DNA of 10,961 bases from CAZLLE01 sp964560425 (GCA_964560425.1 CAZLLE010000007.1:1-10961), one strand, 5' to 3'; positions 1-7,529 are shown, counted from the stretch's first letter. Numbers and translations: made by a program. Notes: a model not told the origin generated them from the letters alone.

Positions 1-842
1 CCTATTGGTTGATTAAAAGATTTGGAGTGATAAAACATACCTCTCATATTAGTAACATTAGAGACATCCCAACCACTAATATCTTGATTGAAGGTAAGAT
101 TATCGGCAAAAAGGAGACTCATGTCAGTGATCCCTGAAACATCTAATTGTGTAACATCTTTATTGTTTTTAATCATTCTTTTTAGTTGAGTAAGTGTTAC
201 TTTTAAATTTTCACTACCAACTTTAAATTCATAAGAAGCTTCAAGATCAAAAGAGTTATGATAAAAAAGTCTTGCTTCATAAATGCCATCACTCAAAGTC
301 AATCCATTAATAGTGGATTTATAATCTCTATTATTTTCAGTAGTAGAGTTAACCCAACTCCAGCCAAGAACATTATTCCAATTATTAGATGCCTCTTTTT
401 GATAGATTCCGATCCAAGATTCTGTATCCAAATCAATATTGGAGGAGATGAAATTGATAGTATTTCTATCATAACTTACAATTTTGAGAAAAGGTTTGGA
501 TCTACTAAACTCAAAAACTACACTTTGAGCAATATCAAAACTATTATCATAAAAAAATCTTAGTTCATATAGAGTAGTATCATCCAAATCATCAAATTTA
601 AAATCATAAGTTTTATCTCCATGAGAAGGAAGATCTCTAATCCATGCCCAGCTTATTACATTATTCCAATTAGTAGAGTTTCCCTTTTTATAGATTCCTA
701 CCCAATTTGTGCCTTGGTTGGCTTCAAATTCAGATATATTGTCAAACTCTATATATCCATGATTGGCTATCACTCCCAAGCTTACATCTGCTAATAGTGA
801 ATTTAATAGTAGTATTAATGTAAATATTGCTTTTTTAAACAT
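1..842 (-). CDS. Exported BspA-like (DUF285) repeat protein, C-terminus beyond window
   Basis: This is a minus-strand reading frame of 280 complete codons, open to the left edge, so the C-terminus is missing. The start ATG (842-840) has AAGGGA seven bases upstream. Residues 1-18 form a signal peptide (basic MFKK, hydrophobic ILLLNSLL, then LA-D), so the product is exported. Residues ~20-112 and ~117-208 are two copies of one module: each has W[VI]GIY, NNWNNV and WxW near its start (47-67 and 143-163) and a YE(L/A)R(F/L)FY(D/H)NSFD strand near its end, with a period of 96. From residue ~211 begins a DUF285/BspA-type region: LDVSGITDMSLLF, then FNQDISGWDVSNVTNM and SFNQP. This repeat is known from surface proteins of many bacteria, where it often mediates adhesion. 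Family assignment is strong; a role in surface attachment is inferred. The modules faintly resemble SKICH/Ig-like beta sandwiches. Confidence 0.85.
   Translation of the reverse strand, partial: MFKKAIFTLILLLNSLLADVSLGVIANHGYIEFDNISEFEANQGTNWVGIYKKGNSTNWNNVISWAWIRDLPSHGDKTYDFKFDDLDDTTLYELRFFYDNSFDIAQSVVFEFSRSKPFLKIVSYDRNTINFISSNIDLDTESWIGIYQKEASNNWNNVLGWSWVNSTTENNRDYKSTINGLTLSDGIYEARLFYHNSFDLEASYEFKVGSENLKVTLTQLKRMIKNNKDVTQLDVSGITDMSLLFADNLTFNQDISGWDVSNVTNMRGMFYHSKSFNQPI
219..785 (-). repeat. Two tandem copies of a ~96-residue beta module
   Basis: Within the BspA-like protein, residues ~20-112 (785-507) and ~117-208 (494-219) align over their whole length with a constant 96-residue offset. 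Shared landmarks are W-[VI]-G-I-Y, N-W-N-N-V, W-x-W, Y-E-x-R and F-Y-x-N-S-F-D. The copies are clearly diverged, so the duplication is old. Confidence 0.8.
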
Positions 843-869
843 AAATTATCCCTTGATTCTTTTAGGCAT

Positions 870-875
870 TTTATA
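870..875 (-). promoter_or_regulatory. Candidate -10 box for the BspA-like gene
   Basis: Read on the minus strand this is TATAAA, 27 bases upstream of the start codon at 842. No convincing -35 is visible, only a weak TTAACC-like stretch, as is usual for Campylobacterota sigma-70 promoters. It lies in the ~200 bp divergent region shared with the lipoprotein gene. Confidence 0.4.
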
Positions 876-978
876 ATTATTTGTATTTTAATTGGTTAAG
901 TATATTTTACTAATAATTCTATTTTAGTTTTTTAATTGATGAAGTTTGGAGGAAGCCTATTTTGTGGCTAATAATATG

Positions 979-1007
979 TTGCTAATTTTAATTCTAAAAG
1001 ATATAAT
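979..1007 (+). promoter_or_regulatory. Candidate sigma-70 promoter for the lipoprotein gene
   Basis: TTGCTA (979-984, four of six matches to the -35 consensus) is followed after 17 bases by a perfect TATAAT (1002-1007). Transcription would begin near 1014, leaving a leader of about 27 bases before the ATG at 1041. The leader carries AAGGAA at 1024-1029 as a somewhat distant ribosome binding site. Confidence 0.55.
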
Positions 1008-1040
1008 TTGTTTATCAAAAACTAAGGAATCCCCATATTC

Positions 1041-2798
1041 ATGTATAGAGTTATATTATTTGGAATATTTATGTTGTTTATTGTTGCGTGTAGCAATGAA
1101 GGAGAGGCTTCTAGTGTTACTACTTATGATGCGTCAAAGGAGAGAGTATTTGAAAAGAGATTTATCTATTTTGATCGTAGTTTTGCTGAGGATGAAAATT
1201 TTTATAGGTTAAAAAAGTTGATTGTTGATGCTAAAAAGTTAGGTTTTAATGGTTTGGTTTGGAGTGAGGAGTATATATTTTCTCGTTTATCTCACCAAAA
1301 TCCAACTATGAATAAATTAAAAATTAGATTTAGAGAGATTGCTGATTTAGCTAGAAAGAATAAAATTGAGCTAATTCCCATGCACTTTAACCCTAGTATT
1401 CCTACATTTGTAACTAAAGATAGTGATCCTAATAATCCATTTTATCAAAATGGAAAGTTTGATTTTGCTGAAGCAAATAGAGTAGATACTACTTTTATAG
1501 TAGATAAGAATGAGGCGAGAATCAAACCATACAAACACTCTCTCACCTCTCCTAAATTTTTGGATAAGATGTTCTATTTTGATGGTATAAAGCCAAATAG
1601 AGAGTATAAGCTTACAGTTACTTTGACTACCAAAAATTTTCAAAAAGGTTATCTAAAGGTGAGCGTTTTAGATAGTTTTGATAGTGGTTCTAGTGAGATT
1701 TTATTTGGAGTGAATCAATATTTTAGAAATATTAAGCCTACAAGTATCAATAGAAAATATCAAGTCTATTTTAATTCGCTCAATCATGAAAATTTAAATG
1801 GAAAGATTAAGGTATATTTGCCTTATGATGATGAAGATGGTGTGAAATTTTCAAAGCTAGAGATAGAGGAGGTGGGCTTGGTCTCTTCTCTTATGCCAAA
1901 ACGAAAAAATACAACAACTATAGTAAAATCAAAAAAGAGTGGCAAAGTTTTTCAAGAGGGGAAAGATTATACTATTGGAGAGGAAAAGCTGAATCTACTT
2001 AGTGATGAGATCAAAAAAGAGAGAGAGTTATTAGTCTCTTGGTATCCATTGATTAATGTAGCAAGAATCCACTCTCAAGAGACAATGGCAGATTTTTGTG
2101 CTAATCCAAAACTTTACATAGATATTATCAAAGATCAATATAGAAGGCTTTATGATCTATTTGGTGGAGTAGATGGCATTGCATTCAATAATGATGAGTG
2201 GCGAGAGGCTGGATTTGATGAAGATTGTAAAAAGATTTTTCAAAAAGAGTATGCTAAATTTAATAAAAGTGGTAAATTTACTGGTGGTGACTATATAGGT
2301 ATTACGACTAGACGAATTATAGAAGAGGGTATCAACTTTGATACCAAAAAACCTGTATATCTCATGAGTGATATGTTTGATCCAAATTTTAATGCACGAA
2401 ATCCTTATATGGGAGTAAATAGAGGCGGTGAGGGATCATGGGAATATTTACCAAAAGAGGCGGTTGTTTTTAATTGGTTTGTAAATCCAGAAGAGCCTGG
2501 ATTGGAAGATGTCCCTTATAGCTCATTTTTGAAAAGTCTCAAACATTTTAGTGATCATAATATTTCACAAATTATTGCAGGCTATCATGATGATATGAAA
2601 AATGTAGAGACAAATATCAAAGTTTATAAAGATTCAGATGAAAAAACGAGAAAAAGTATTATTGGTTTTATGTTTTTAATATGGCATCAAGGAGGGGAAA
2701 AAAGAGCCTCTTATGGTGATATGCCCAAAGTTGTAAAACAGATTTGTAAAGATCTTCCTGGTAAGTGGCCAGAGGATATATGTAAAAATATAAAATAG
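1041..2798 (+). CDS. Lipoprotein, GH20-like glycoside hydrolase family with inserted beta domain
   Basis: The protein has 585 residues. The N-terminus MYRVILFGIFMLFIVAC is a lipoprotein signal with the lipidated cysteine at 17, so it is probably anchored in the outer or inner membrane facing the periplasm. Residues ~38-125 look like the first strands and helices of a beta/alpha barrel (GFNGLVWSEEY at 68-78; NKIELIPMHFNP at 107-118). Residues ~150-285 are a beta-rich insertion resembling a carbohydrate-binding module. A short GKVFQEGKDYTI stretch (301-312) precedes the rest of the barrel, where GIAFNNDEWREAG (379-391) carries an adjacent Asp385-Glu386 pair. GH20 enzymes use such an Asp-Glu pair, and I recall uncharacterised bacterial GH20-like proteins with the same EGKDY...DE(W/I)R order. 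Substrate is unknown and activity unproven. It is divergent from the BspA-like gene. It could instead be a non-catalytic sugar-binding protein. Confidence 0.65.
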   Translation: MYRVILFGIFMLFIVACSNEGEASSVTTYDASKERVFEKRFIYFDRSFAEDENFYRLKKLIVDAKKLGFNGLVWSEEYIFSRLSHQNPTMNKLKIRFREIADLARKNKIELIPMHFNPSIPTFVTKDSDPNNPFYQNGKFDFAEANRVDTTFIVDKNEARIKPYKHSLTSPKFLDKMFYFDGIKPNREYKLTVTLTTKNFQKGYLKVSVLDSFDSGSSEILFGVNQYFRNIKPTSINRKYQVYFNSLNHENLNGKIKVYLPYDDEDGVKFSKLEIEEVGLVSSLMPKRKNTTTIVKSKKSGKVFQEGKDYTIGEEKLNLLSDEIKKERELLVSWYPLINVARIHSQETMADFCANPKLYIDIIKDQYRRLYDLFGGVDGIAFNNDEWREAGFDEDCKKIFQKEYAKFNKSGKFTGGDYIGITTRRIIEEGINFDTKKPVYLMSDMFDPNFNARNPYMGVNRGGEGSWEYLPKEAVVFNWFVNPEEPGLEDVPYSSFLKSLKHFSDHNISQIIAGYHDDMKNVETNIKVYKDSDEKTRKSIIGFMFLIWHQGGEKRASYGDMPKVVKQICKDLPGKWPEDICKNIK

Positions 2799-2800
2799 AG

Positions 2801-2809
2801 TGGTATAAT
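2801..2809 (+). promoter_or_regulatory. Extended -10 promoter (TGGTATAAT) for the TerB-like gene
   Basis: TGG at 2801-2803 directly precedes a perfect TATAAT (2804-2809), giving the TGn-TATAAT extended -10 form. It sits three bases after the lipoprotein stop codon and 33 bases before the next ATG. The TerB-like gene can therefore be transcribed on its own even though it is only 44 bases behind the lipoprotein gene. Confidence 0.6.
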
Positions 2810-2842
2810 TTTAATTACTTTATTAATAAAAAGGATATATCT

Positions 2843-3613
2843 ATGAGTATGATTGGTACATTAGGGAAAATTGCAATGGGAATCATGGTTGCCAAAGGTG
2901 TTGGGAGTGCTATGAGTGGTGGAGCTGGTAGCGGTCTTGGTGGATTGTTGGGTTCATTAGCTGGTGGTGGTTCTTCTTCTAGTAATAAACAAGGCGGTGG
3001 AATAGGTGATCTAATAGGTTCATTGACTGGAGGAGCTGGTGGTTCTCAAAGTGGTGGTTTGGGTGATCTATTGGGCTCATTGACTGGTGGTGCTAACAAC
3101 TCTCAGCAAGGTGGGGGTCTTGGTAGTTTACTAAACTCACTAGCTGGTGGCTCTCAAAATAGTGCATCAGCAGCTGCTCCTACTGCAAATAACAGTAATA
3201 ATCTTGGTGATCTTTTAAGTTCAGCATTTACAGGAAATGAGGTAAAAGCAGAGCCAGATCAAGAAAAACAGGCAGAAGTGATATTAAAAGCAATGATAAG
3301 TGCCGCTAAAGCAGATGGTCATATAGATGCGGATGAGCAGAAAAAAATTACAGAACATATTGGTGATATTACACCAGAAGAGATTGAATTTGTTCGTAAA
3401 GAGATGCAAGCACCTTTAGATATTGAAGCTCTAGTGAAGAGTGTACCTTCAGGAATGGAACAACAAGTTTATATGATGTCTCTATTGGCAATTAATCTTG
3501 ATTCAAAACCTGAAGCAGAGTATATGGATAAGCTTGGAAAGGGATTAAATATATCTCCTGAGATGGCTAATAATATTCACCAACAACTTGGAGTACCTGT
3601 ACTTTATAGTTAA
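2843..3613 (+). CDS. TerB/DUF533-family protein with glycine-rich repeat linker
   Basis: The protein has 256 residues. AAGGA at 2831-2835 lies seven bases before the ATG; an in-frame ATG two codons later is possible but less well placed. Residues 1-22 are mildly hydrophobic and glycine-containing (IGTLGKIAMGIMVAKGVG), a membrane-associating rather than cleaved segment. Residues 31-129 are a low-complexity linker with five copies of a G-[LI]-G-x-L-[LI]-x-S-[LA] motif. Residues ~137-250 are an all-helical TerB-like domain of the YebE/DUF533 type, with the acidic ADGHIDADE motif at 157-165 that in TerB relatives coordinates metal. Function of this family is not established; 'tellurite resistance' is only a family name and no other ter genes are nearby. 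Monocistronic by promoter and terminator. Confidence 0.8.
   Translation: MSMIGTLGKIAMGIMVAKGVGSAMSGGAGSGLGGLLGSLAGGGSSSSNKQGGGIGDLIGSLTGGAGGSQSGGLGDLLGSLTGGANNSQQGGGLGSLLNSLAGGSQNSASAAAPTANNSNNLGDLLSSAFTGNEVKAEPDQEKQAEVILKAMISAAKADGHIDADEQKKITEHIGDITPEEIEFVRKEMQAPLDIEALVKSVPSGMEQQVYMMSLLAINLDSKPEAEYMDKLGKGLNISPEMANNIHQQLGVPVLYS
2933..3229 (+). repeat. Five-copy glycine-rich coding repeat in the TerB-like gene
   Basis: Copies begin at residues 31 (GLGGLLGSL), 53 (GIGDLIGSL), 72 (GLGDLLGSL), 92 (GLGSLLNSL) and, degenerate, 120 (NLGDLLSSA). Spacing is 22, 19, 20 and 28 residues, with Ser/Asn/Gln/Gly-rich spacers. Each copy looks like a short amphipathic hydrophobic stretch between flexible spacers. 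Confidence 0.8.
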
Positions 3614-3622
3614 TATTTAGAT

Positions 3623-3663
3623 ATTAAGTACCAGATCGTAGGTTATTTGGTACTTAGTTTTTT
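3623..3663 (+). terminator. Rho-independent terminator after the TerB-like gene
   Basis: AAGTACCA (3626-3633) pairs with TGGTACTT (3648-3655) around a 14-base loop. The stem extends outward by about three weaker pairs, and six T residues follow at 3658-3663. It begins roughly ten bases after the stop codon. The same arms recur after nrdA. Confidence 0.75.
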
Positions 3664-3725
3664 CTACATATCTTCTTAAAAATTCCATTCTCTTTTTATT
3701 GTTCAAAAAAATATCTATAAACCTA

Positions 3726-3734
3726 TGGTATAGT
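3726..3734 (+). promoter_or_regulatory. Extended -10 promoter (TGGTATAGT) for purB-nrdA
   Basis: TGG (3726-3728) followed by TATAGT (3729-3734, five of six consensus bases) lies 37 bases before the purB start codon and downstream of the preceding terminator. This makes it the likely promoter of the purB-nrdA operon. There is no clear -35 box. It matches the TGG-TATAAT form seen before the TerB-like gene. Confidence 0.5.
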
Positions 3735-3771
3735 AACAGAAATATTTTTATTATATAAAGGGTTTGGAAAC

Positions 3772-5097
3772 ATGATAGAGAGATATTCACGCGAAGAGAT
3801 GAGAAACAGATGGACAATGCAGGCTAAATATGATGCTTGGTTAGATGTTGAAAAATCTGTAGTAAAAGCTTGGACTAAGCTTGGTAAAATTTCACAAGAG
3901 GATTGTGATAAGATTGTTGCAAATGCTGCGTTTGATGTTGAAAGAATTGATGAAATCGAAAAAGTTACTAGACATGATGTAATAGCATTTTTGACAAGTG
4001 TTTCTGAATCTCTTGGTGAAGAGAGTAGATGGGTTCATTATGGTATGACCAGTTCAGATTGTATTGATACTGCTGTTGCTTTGCAGATGCGTGATAGTCT
4101 AAATATCATCATTGATGATGTCAAAATGCTTATGGAATCTCTCAAAAGAAGGGCTCAGGAGCATAAAATGACTCTTATGGTTGGTAGAAGTCATGGTATT
4201 CATGGTGAGCCTATTACTTTTGGTTTGGTTCTTGCTATTTGGTATGATGAGATGAAGAGAAATCTTGAAAATCTCCAACAAGCTATGGATGTTATATCTG
4301 TAGGTCAAATTAGTGGAGCTATGGGAAATTTTGCTCATGCACCACTTGAACTAGAGGAGTTGGTTTGTGAAGATTTGGGTCTTAAACCAGCACCAGTCTC
4401 TAATCAAGTAATTCAAAGAGATAGATATGCAAATCTCATGAATGCTCTAGCTCTTCTTGCCTCATCTGCTGAAAAAATTGCTGTGGCTATTAGACACTAT
4501 CAAAGAACAGAAGTTTATGAAGCTGAAGAGTTTTTTGCAAAAGGTCAAAAAGGTAGTTCGGCTATGCCTCATAAAAGAAATCCTATTCTTACAGAAAATA
4601 TTACAGGTCTTTGTCGAATGATTAGAAGTTACTCTATTCCATCTATGGAAAATGTTGCTTTATGGCATGAGAGAGATATTAGTCACTCTAGTGTTGAGAG
4701 ATTTACCTTGACAGATGGTTTTATTACTACAGATTTTATGCTTCATCGTCTAAATGGTGTAATTGATAAATTAGTTGTATATCCAGAAAATATGATGAAA
4801 AATCTAAATTTAACTGGTGGATTGGTCTTTTCTCAACGAATTTTATTGGAACTTCCAGCAAAGGGAGTGAGTCGTGAAGATGCTTATAAAATAGTGCAAA
4901 GAAATGCAATGAAAGTTTGGAAAGATATCCAACAAGGTAAATCAGCACTAAATAGTGATGGTGAGAGTCTATATCTTGAATCTCTTTTAGCAGATGAAGA
5001 GCTTAGAGAAAAAATGAACGAGGAGGAGATTAGAGAGTGTTTTGATTATAGTTATTATACAAAAAATGTAGATGCTATTTTCAAAAGAGTTTTTTAA
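3772..5097 (+). CDS. purB: Adenylosuccinate lyase
   Basis: This cytosolic enzyme cleaves fumarate from adenylosuccinate to give AMP, and from SAICAR to give AICAR, in purine synthesis. At 441 residues it is the usual bacterial length. Fumarase/aspartase superfamily marks are all present: TRHDV with His68, TSSDC at 93-97, GRSHGIHGEP at 138-147 with the catalytic His141, and the signature GSSAMPHKRNP at 261-271 with the catalytic loop serines 262-263. The C-terminal helical domain ends in FKRVF. The ATG at 3772 has AAAGGG about ten bases upstream, and the N-terminus MIERYSREEMRNRW is typical of the family. It is followed after two bases by nrdA, so the pair should be co-transcribed and probably translationally coupled. 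The same adjacency exists in Campylobacter jejuni. No defects seen. Confidence 0.97.
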   Translation: MIERYSREEMRNRWTMQAKYDAWLDVEKSVVKAWTKLGKISQEDCDKIVANAAFDVERIDEIEKVTRHDVIAFLTSVSESLGEESRWVHYGMTSSDCIDTAVALQMRDSLNIIIDDVKMLMESLKRRAQEHKMTLMVGRSHGIHGEPITFGLVLAIWYDEMKRNLENLQQAMDVISVGQISGAMGNFAHAPLELEELVCEDLGLKPAPVSNQVIQRDRYANLMNALALLASSAEKIAVAIRHYQRTEVYEAEEFFAKGQKGSSAMPHKRNPILTENITGLCRMIRSYSIPSMENVALWHERDISHSSVERFTLTDGFITTDFMLHRLNGVIDKLVVYPENMMKNLNLTGGLVFSQRILLELPAKGVSREDAYKIVQRNAMKVWKDIQQGKSALNSDGESLYLESLLADEELREKMNEEEIRECFDYSYYTKNVDAIFKRVF

Positions 5098-5099
5098 TC

Positions 5100-7478
5100 A
5101 TGACTGCAAAGATGTTAACAGTTACAAAAAGAAGTGGACGAATTGAGCCATTAGATATTACAAAGATTCAAAAATATACAGGTGAATCTATTGCAGGACT
5201 TAAAAATGTAAGTCAAAGTGAACTTGAATTAGATGCTAGAATTCAATTTAGAGATAAGATTAGTACCGAAGAGATTCAACAAACCCTTATCAAAACAGCT
5301 GTAGATAAAATTGATGTAGATAGACCAGATTGGACTTTTGTGGCTTCTAGACTTTTTTTATATGATCTTTATCATAAAGTGAGTACTTTTACAGGATATA
5401 CAACTCTAAGAGAATATTTTGAGAGAGGTGAACAAGAGGGAAGAATTGTATTAGGACTCAAAGAGAAGTATGATTTGGATGATTTAGATGCCTATATTGA
5501 ACCTTCTCGTGATCTGCAATTTAACTACATGGGGATTCGTACTCTTTATGATCGTTATCTTATTAAAGATAGAGCGGGGCATCCTATAGAACTTCCTCAA
5601 CATATGTTTATGGCTATTGCTATGTTTTTGGCACAAAATGAGTTTAATCCTCAAGATTGGGCAAAAAAGTTTTATGATCTTATTAGTAAATTTGAAGTAA
5701 TGCTTGCTACTCCAACTCTATCAAATGCAAGAACACCAAGACATCAACTATCTTCATGTTATATTGGAAGTACCAATGACAATATCGAAGGTATTTTTGA
5801 TAGTTACAAAGAGATGGCTCTTTTATCTAAATTTGGTGGAGGAATTGGCTGGGATTGGAGTGAAGTTCGAGGAATGGGAAGTTCTATTGATGGGCATAAA
5901 AATGCCGCTGGTGGTATTGTTCCATTTTTGAAAATTACAAATGATATTGCTGTAGCTGTTGATCAGCTTGGTACTAGAAAAGGTGCAATTGCCGTCTATT
6001 TGGAGCCATGGCATATTGATATTCAAGATTTCTTGGATCTTCGTAAAAATTCTGGGGAGGAGAGAAGAAGGACTCATGATCTTTTTCCTGCTCTTTGGTT
6101 GAACGATCTGTTTATGAAAAGGGTTCAAGAAAATGGTATTTGGACACTCTTTGATCCTTTGGAAACACCAGATTTACCTACTCTTTTTGGTAAAGAGTTT
6201 GAAGATAGATATGAAGCGTATGAGATAGATAATTCTATACATAAAGAGAAAATAAGAGCCAAAGATCTATGGAAGAAAATACTTTTGAGTTATTTTGAGA
6301 CTGGAAATCCATTTTTATGTTTTAAAGATAGTGCAAATAAGGCAAATCCAAATAACCATACAGGTGTAATTAGAAGTAGTAATCTCTGTACCGAAATATT
6401 TCAAAATACAGATCCAAACCACTATCTTATAAAGTTAAAATTTGCAGATGGTAGTATCAAAACTTATGAAGAGTATGAAGATATTAGATTAGATGATGGT
6501 ATTGTAAAAAAGGCAAATAAAGTTACTGCTTTGGATAGCATAGATGGTAAAATGGTCTTTATTGTAGATAAAGAGAAAATTGATGGTAAAACAGCTGTTT
6601 GTAATCTTGCTAGTATAAATTTATCAAAAATAAATAGTCATGAAGATATTGAGAGAGTTGCACCAGTAGCTATTCGTATGCTTGATAATGTAATTGATCT
6701 CAATTTTTATCCTCTTGAAAAAGTAAAAAGAACAAATTTATCTACAAGAGCTATTGGCTTGGGTGTTATGGGTGAAGCTCAAATGTTAGCCGAAAAACAG
6801 ATTGTATGGGGTAGTGATGAACATTTTGAAATAATTGATACTATCATGGAGTCTGTAAGTTTTAATGCAATTAAAGCTTCGTCAAATTTGGCAATTGAGA
6901 AGGGAGCTTATGAAGAGTTTGAAGGCTCTAAATGGAGTAAAGGGATTTTACCTATAGATGTAGCCAATGAAGAGGCTAGAAAACTTGTGGATAGAGGTGG
7001 ACTTTTTAGTCACACTTGTGATTGGCATAGTTTGAGAGAGAAAGTCAAAAAAGATGGTATGCGTAATGGTTATTTGATGGCAATTGCTCCAACTAGCTCA
7101 ATCTCTATATTGGTTGGAACAACTCAAACAATTGAACCTATCTATAAAAGAAAGTGGTTTGAGGAGAACTTAAGTGGTATGACTCCTGTGGTTGTTCCAT
7201 CTTTGGATGCTAATACTTGGCAATATTATGTCTCTGCTTATGAATTAGAACAAGATCTTTTAATTAAGGCAGCAGCAATTAGACAAAAATGGATAGATCA
7301 AGGTCAGAGTTTAAATATCTTTATGACACTTGACAAAGCGAGTGGAAAATATCTTAATGACATATATATGTTGGCTTGGAAATTGGGTGTGAAATCTACC
7401 TATTATCTAAGAAGTCAATCTCCTGATAGTGATAATAGTGTTGCAGATAGAAGTATGGAGTGTTTAAGCTGCCAATAA
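5100..7478 (+). CDS. nrdA: Class Ia ribonucleoside-diphosphate reductase, alpha subunit
   Basis: The product reduces ribonucleoside diphosphates to deoxyribonucleotides together with the NrdB radical subunit, which is not in this window. At 792 residues it is somewhat longer than E. coli NrdA (761). Residues ~5-92 form an ATP-cone, the allosteric activity site. Catalytic residues are visible: Cys220 (SSCYIG) and Cys501 (AVCNLAS) as the redox pair, Asn428/Cys430/Glu432 in SNLCTE as the thiyl-radical site, Tyr768-Tyr769 (STYYL) for radical transfer, and the C-terminal shuttle cysteines 788 and 791 (ECLSCQ). Cys430 and Cys501 are 71 residues apart, against 23 in E. coli, because of an inserted segment that I recall also in Helicobacter NrdA. 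The ATG follows the purB stop by two bases with only a weak AAAAGAG upstream, so translation likely depends on coupling; Met5 is an alternative start. Confidence 0.97.
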   Translation: MTAKMLTVTKRSGRIEPLDITKIQKYTGESIAGLKNVSQSELELDARIQFRDKISTEEIQQTLIKTAVDKIDVDRPDWTFVASRLFLYDLYHKVSTFTGYTTLREYFERGEQEGRIVLGLKEKYDLDDLDAYIEPSRDLQFNYMGIRTLYDRYLIKDRAGHPIELPQHMFMAIAMFLAQNEFNPQDWAKKFYDLISKFEVMLATPTLSNARTPRHQLSSCYIGSTNDNIEGIFDSYKEMALLSKFGGGIGWDWSEVRGMGSSIDGHKNAAGGIVPFLKITNDIAVAVDQLGTRKGAIAVYLEPWHIDIQDFLDLRKNSGEERRRTHDLFPALWLNDLFMKRVQENGIWTLFDPLETPDLPTLFGKEFEDRYEAYEIDNSIHKEKIRAKDLWKKILLSYFETGNPFLCFKDSANKANPNNHTGVIRSSNLCTEIFQNTDPNHYLIKLKFADGSIKTYEEYEDIRLDDGIVKKANKVTALDSIDGKMVFIVDKEKIDGKTAVCNLASINLSKINSHEDIERVAPVAIRMLDNVIDLNFYPLEKVKRTNLSTRAIGLGVMGEAQMLAEKQIVWGSDEHFEIIDTIMESVSFNAIKASSNLAIEKGAYEEFEGSKWSKGILPIDVANEEARKLVDRGGLFSHTCDWHSLREKVKKDGMRNGYLMAIAPTSSISILVGTTQTIEPIYKRKWFEENLSGMTPVVVPSLDANTWQYYVSAYELEQDLLIKAAAIRQKWIDQGQSLNIFMTLDKASGKYLNDIYMLAWKLGVKSTYYLRSQSPDSDNSVADRSMECLSCQ

Positions 7479-7494
7479 TAAATCTCTCTTTTTT

Positions 7495-7529
7495 TGAAGT
7501 ACCAAATTTTATAAAAACTTGGTACTTCA
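7495..7529 (+). other. Long hairpin downstream of nrdA, probable 3' end or stability element
   Basis: Eleven base pairs form between 7495-7505 and 7519-7529 (core GAAGTACCAA / TTGGTACTTC). After one mismatch, four further A-T pairs (7507-7510 with 7514-7517) close on a three-base loop. It starts 17 bases after the nrdA stop. No T-run follows on the plus strand; instead seven T residues precede it, and there is no T-run in the minus-strand direction either. It therefore resembles a terminator in position but not in full form. The inner arm sequence is identical to that of the terminator at 3623-3663. Confidence 0.7.

Noticed and set aside
258..563. Plus-strand 101-codon frame opposite the BspA-like gene.
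   Set aside because: The minus-strand frame here has a signal peptide, duplicated domains and DUF285 repeats; the plus frame is an antisense shadow.
946..1212. TTG-started 88-codon plus-strand frame overlapping the lipoprotein start, with a GGAGG nearby.
   Set aside because: It overlaps a well-supported lipoprotein signal in another frame, has no recognisable domain, and its hydrophobic stretch is the frame-shifted echo of the signal peptide and AT-rich leader.
2843..3613. Tellurite resistance operon.
   Set aside because: Only a TerB-like domain is present; no TerC, TerD, TerZ or other ter genes are adjacent, and the gene has its own promoter and terminator.
6433..6600. Possible intein in NrdA, a common intein host.
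   Set aside because: The extra segment is only about 48 residues, with no N-terminal Cys/Ser splice block or C-terminal His-Asn, and the flanking NrdA motifs align without a splice junction.
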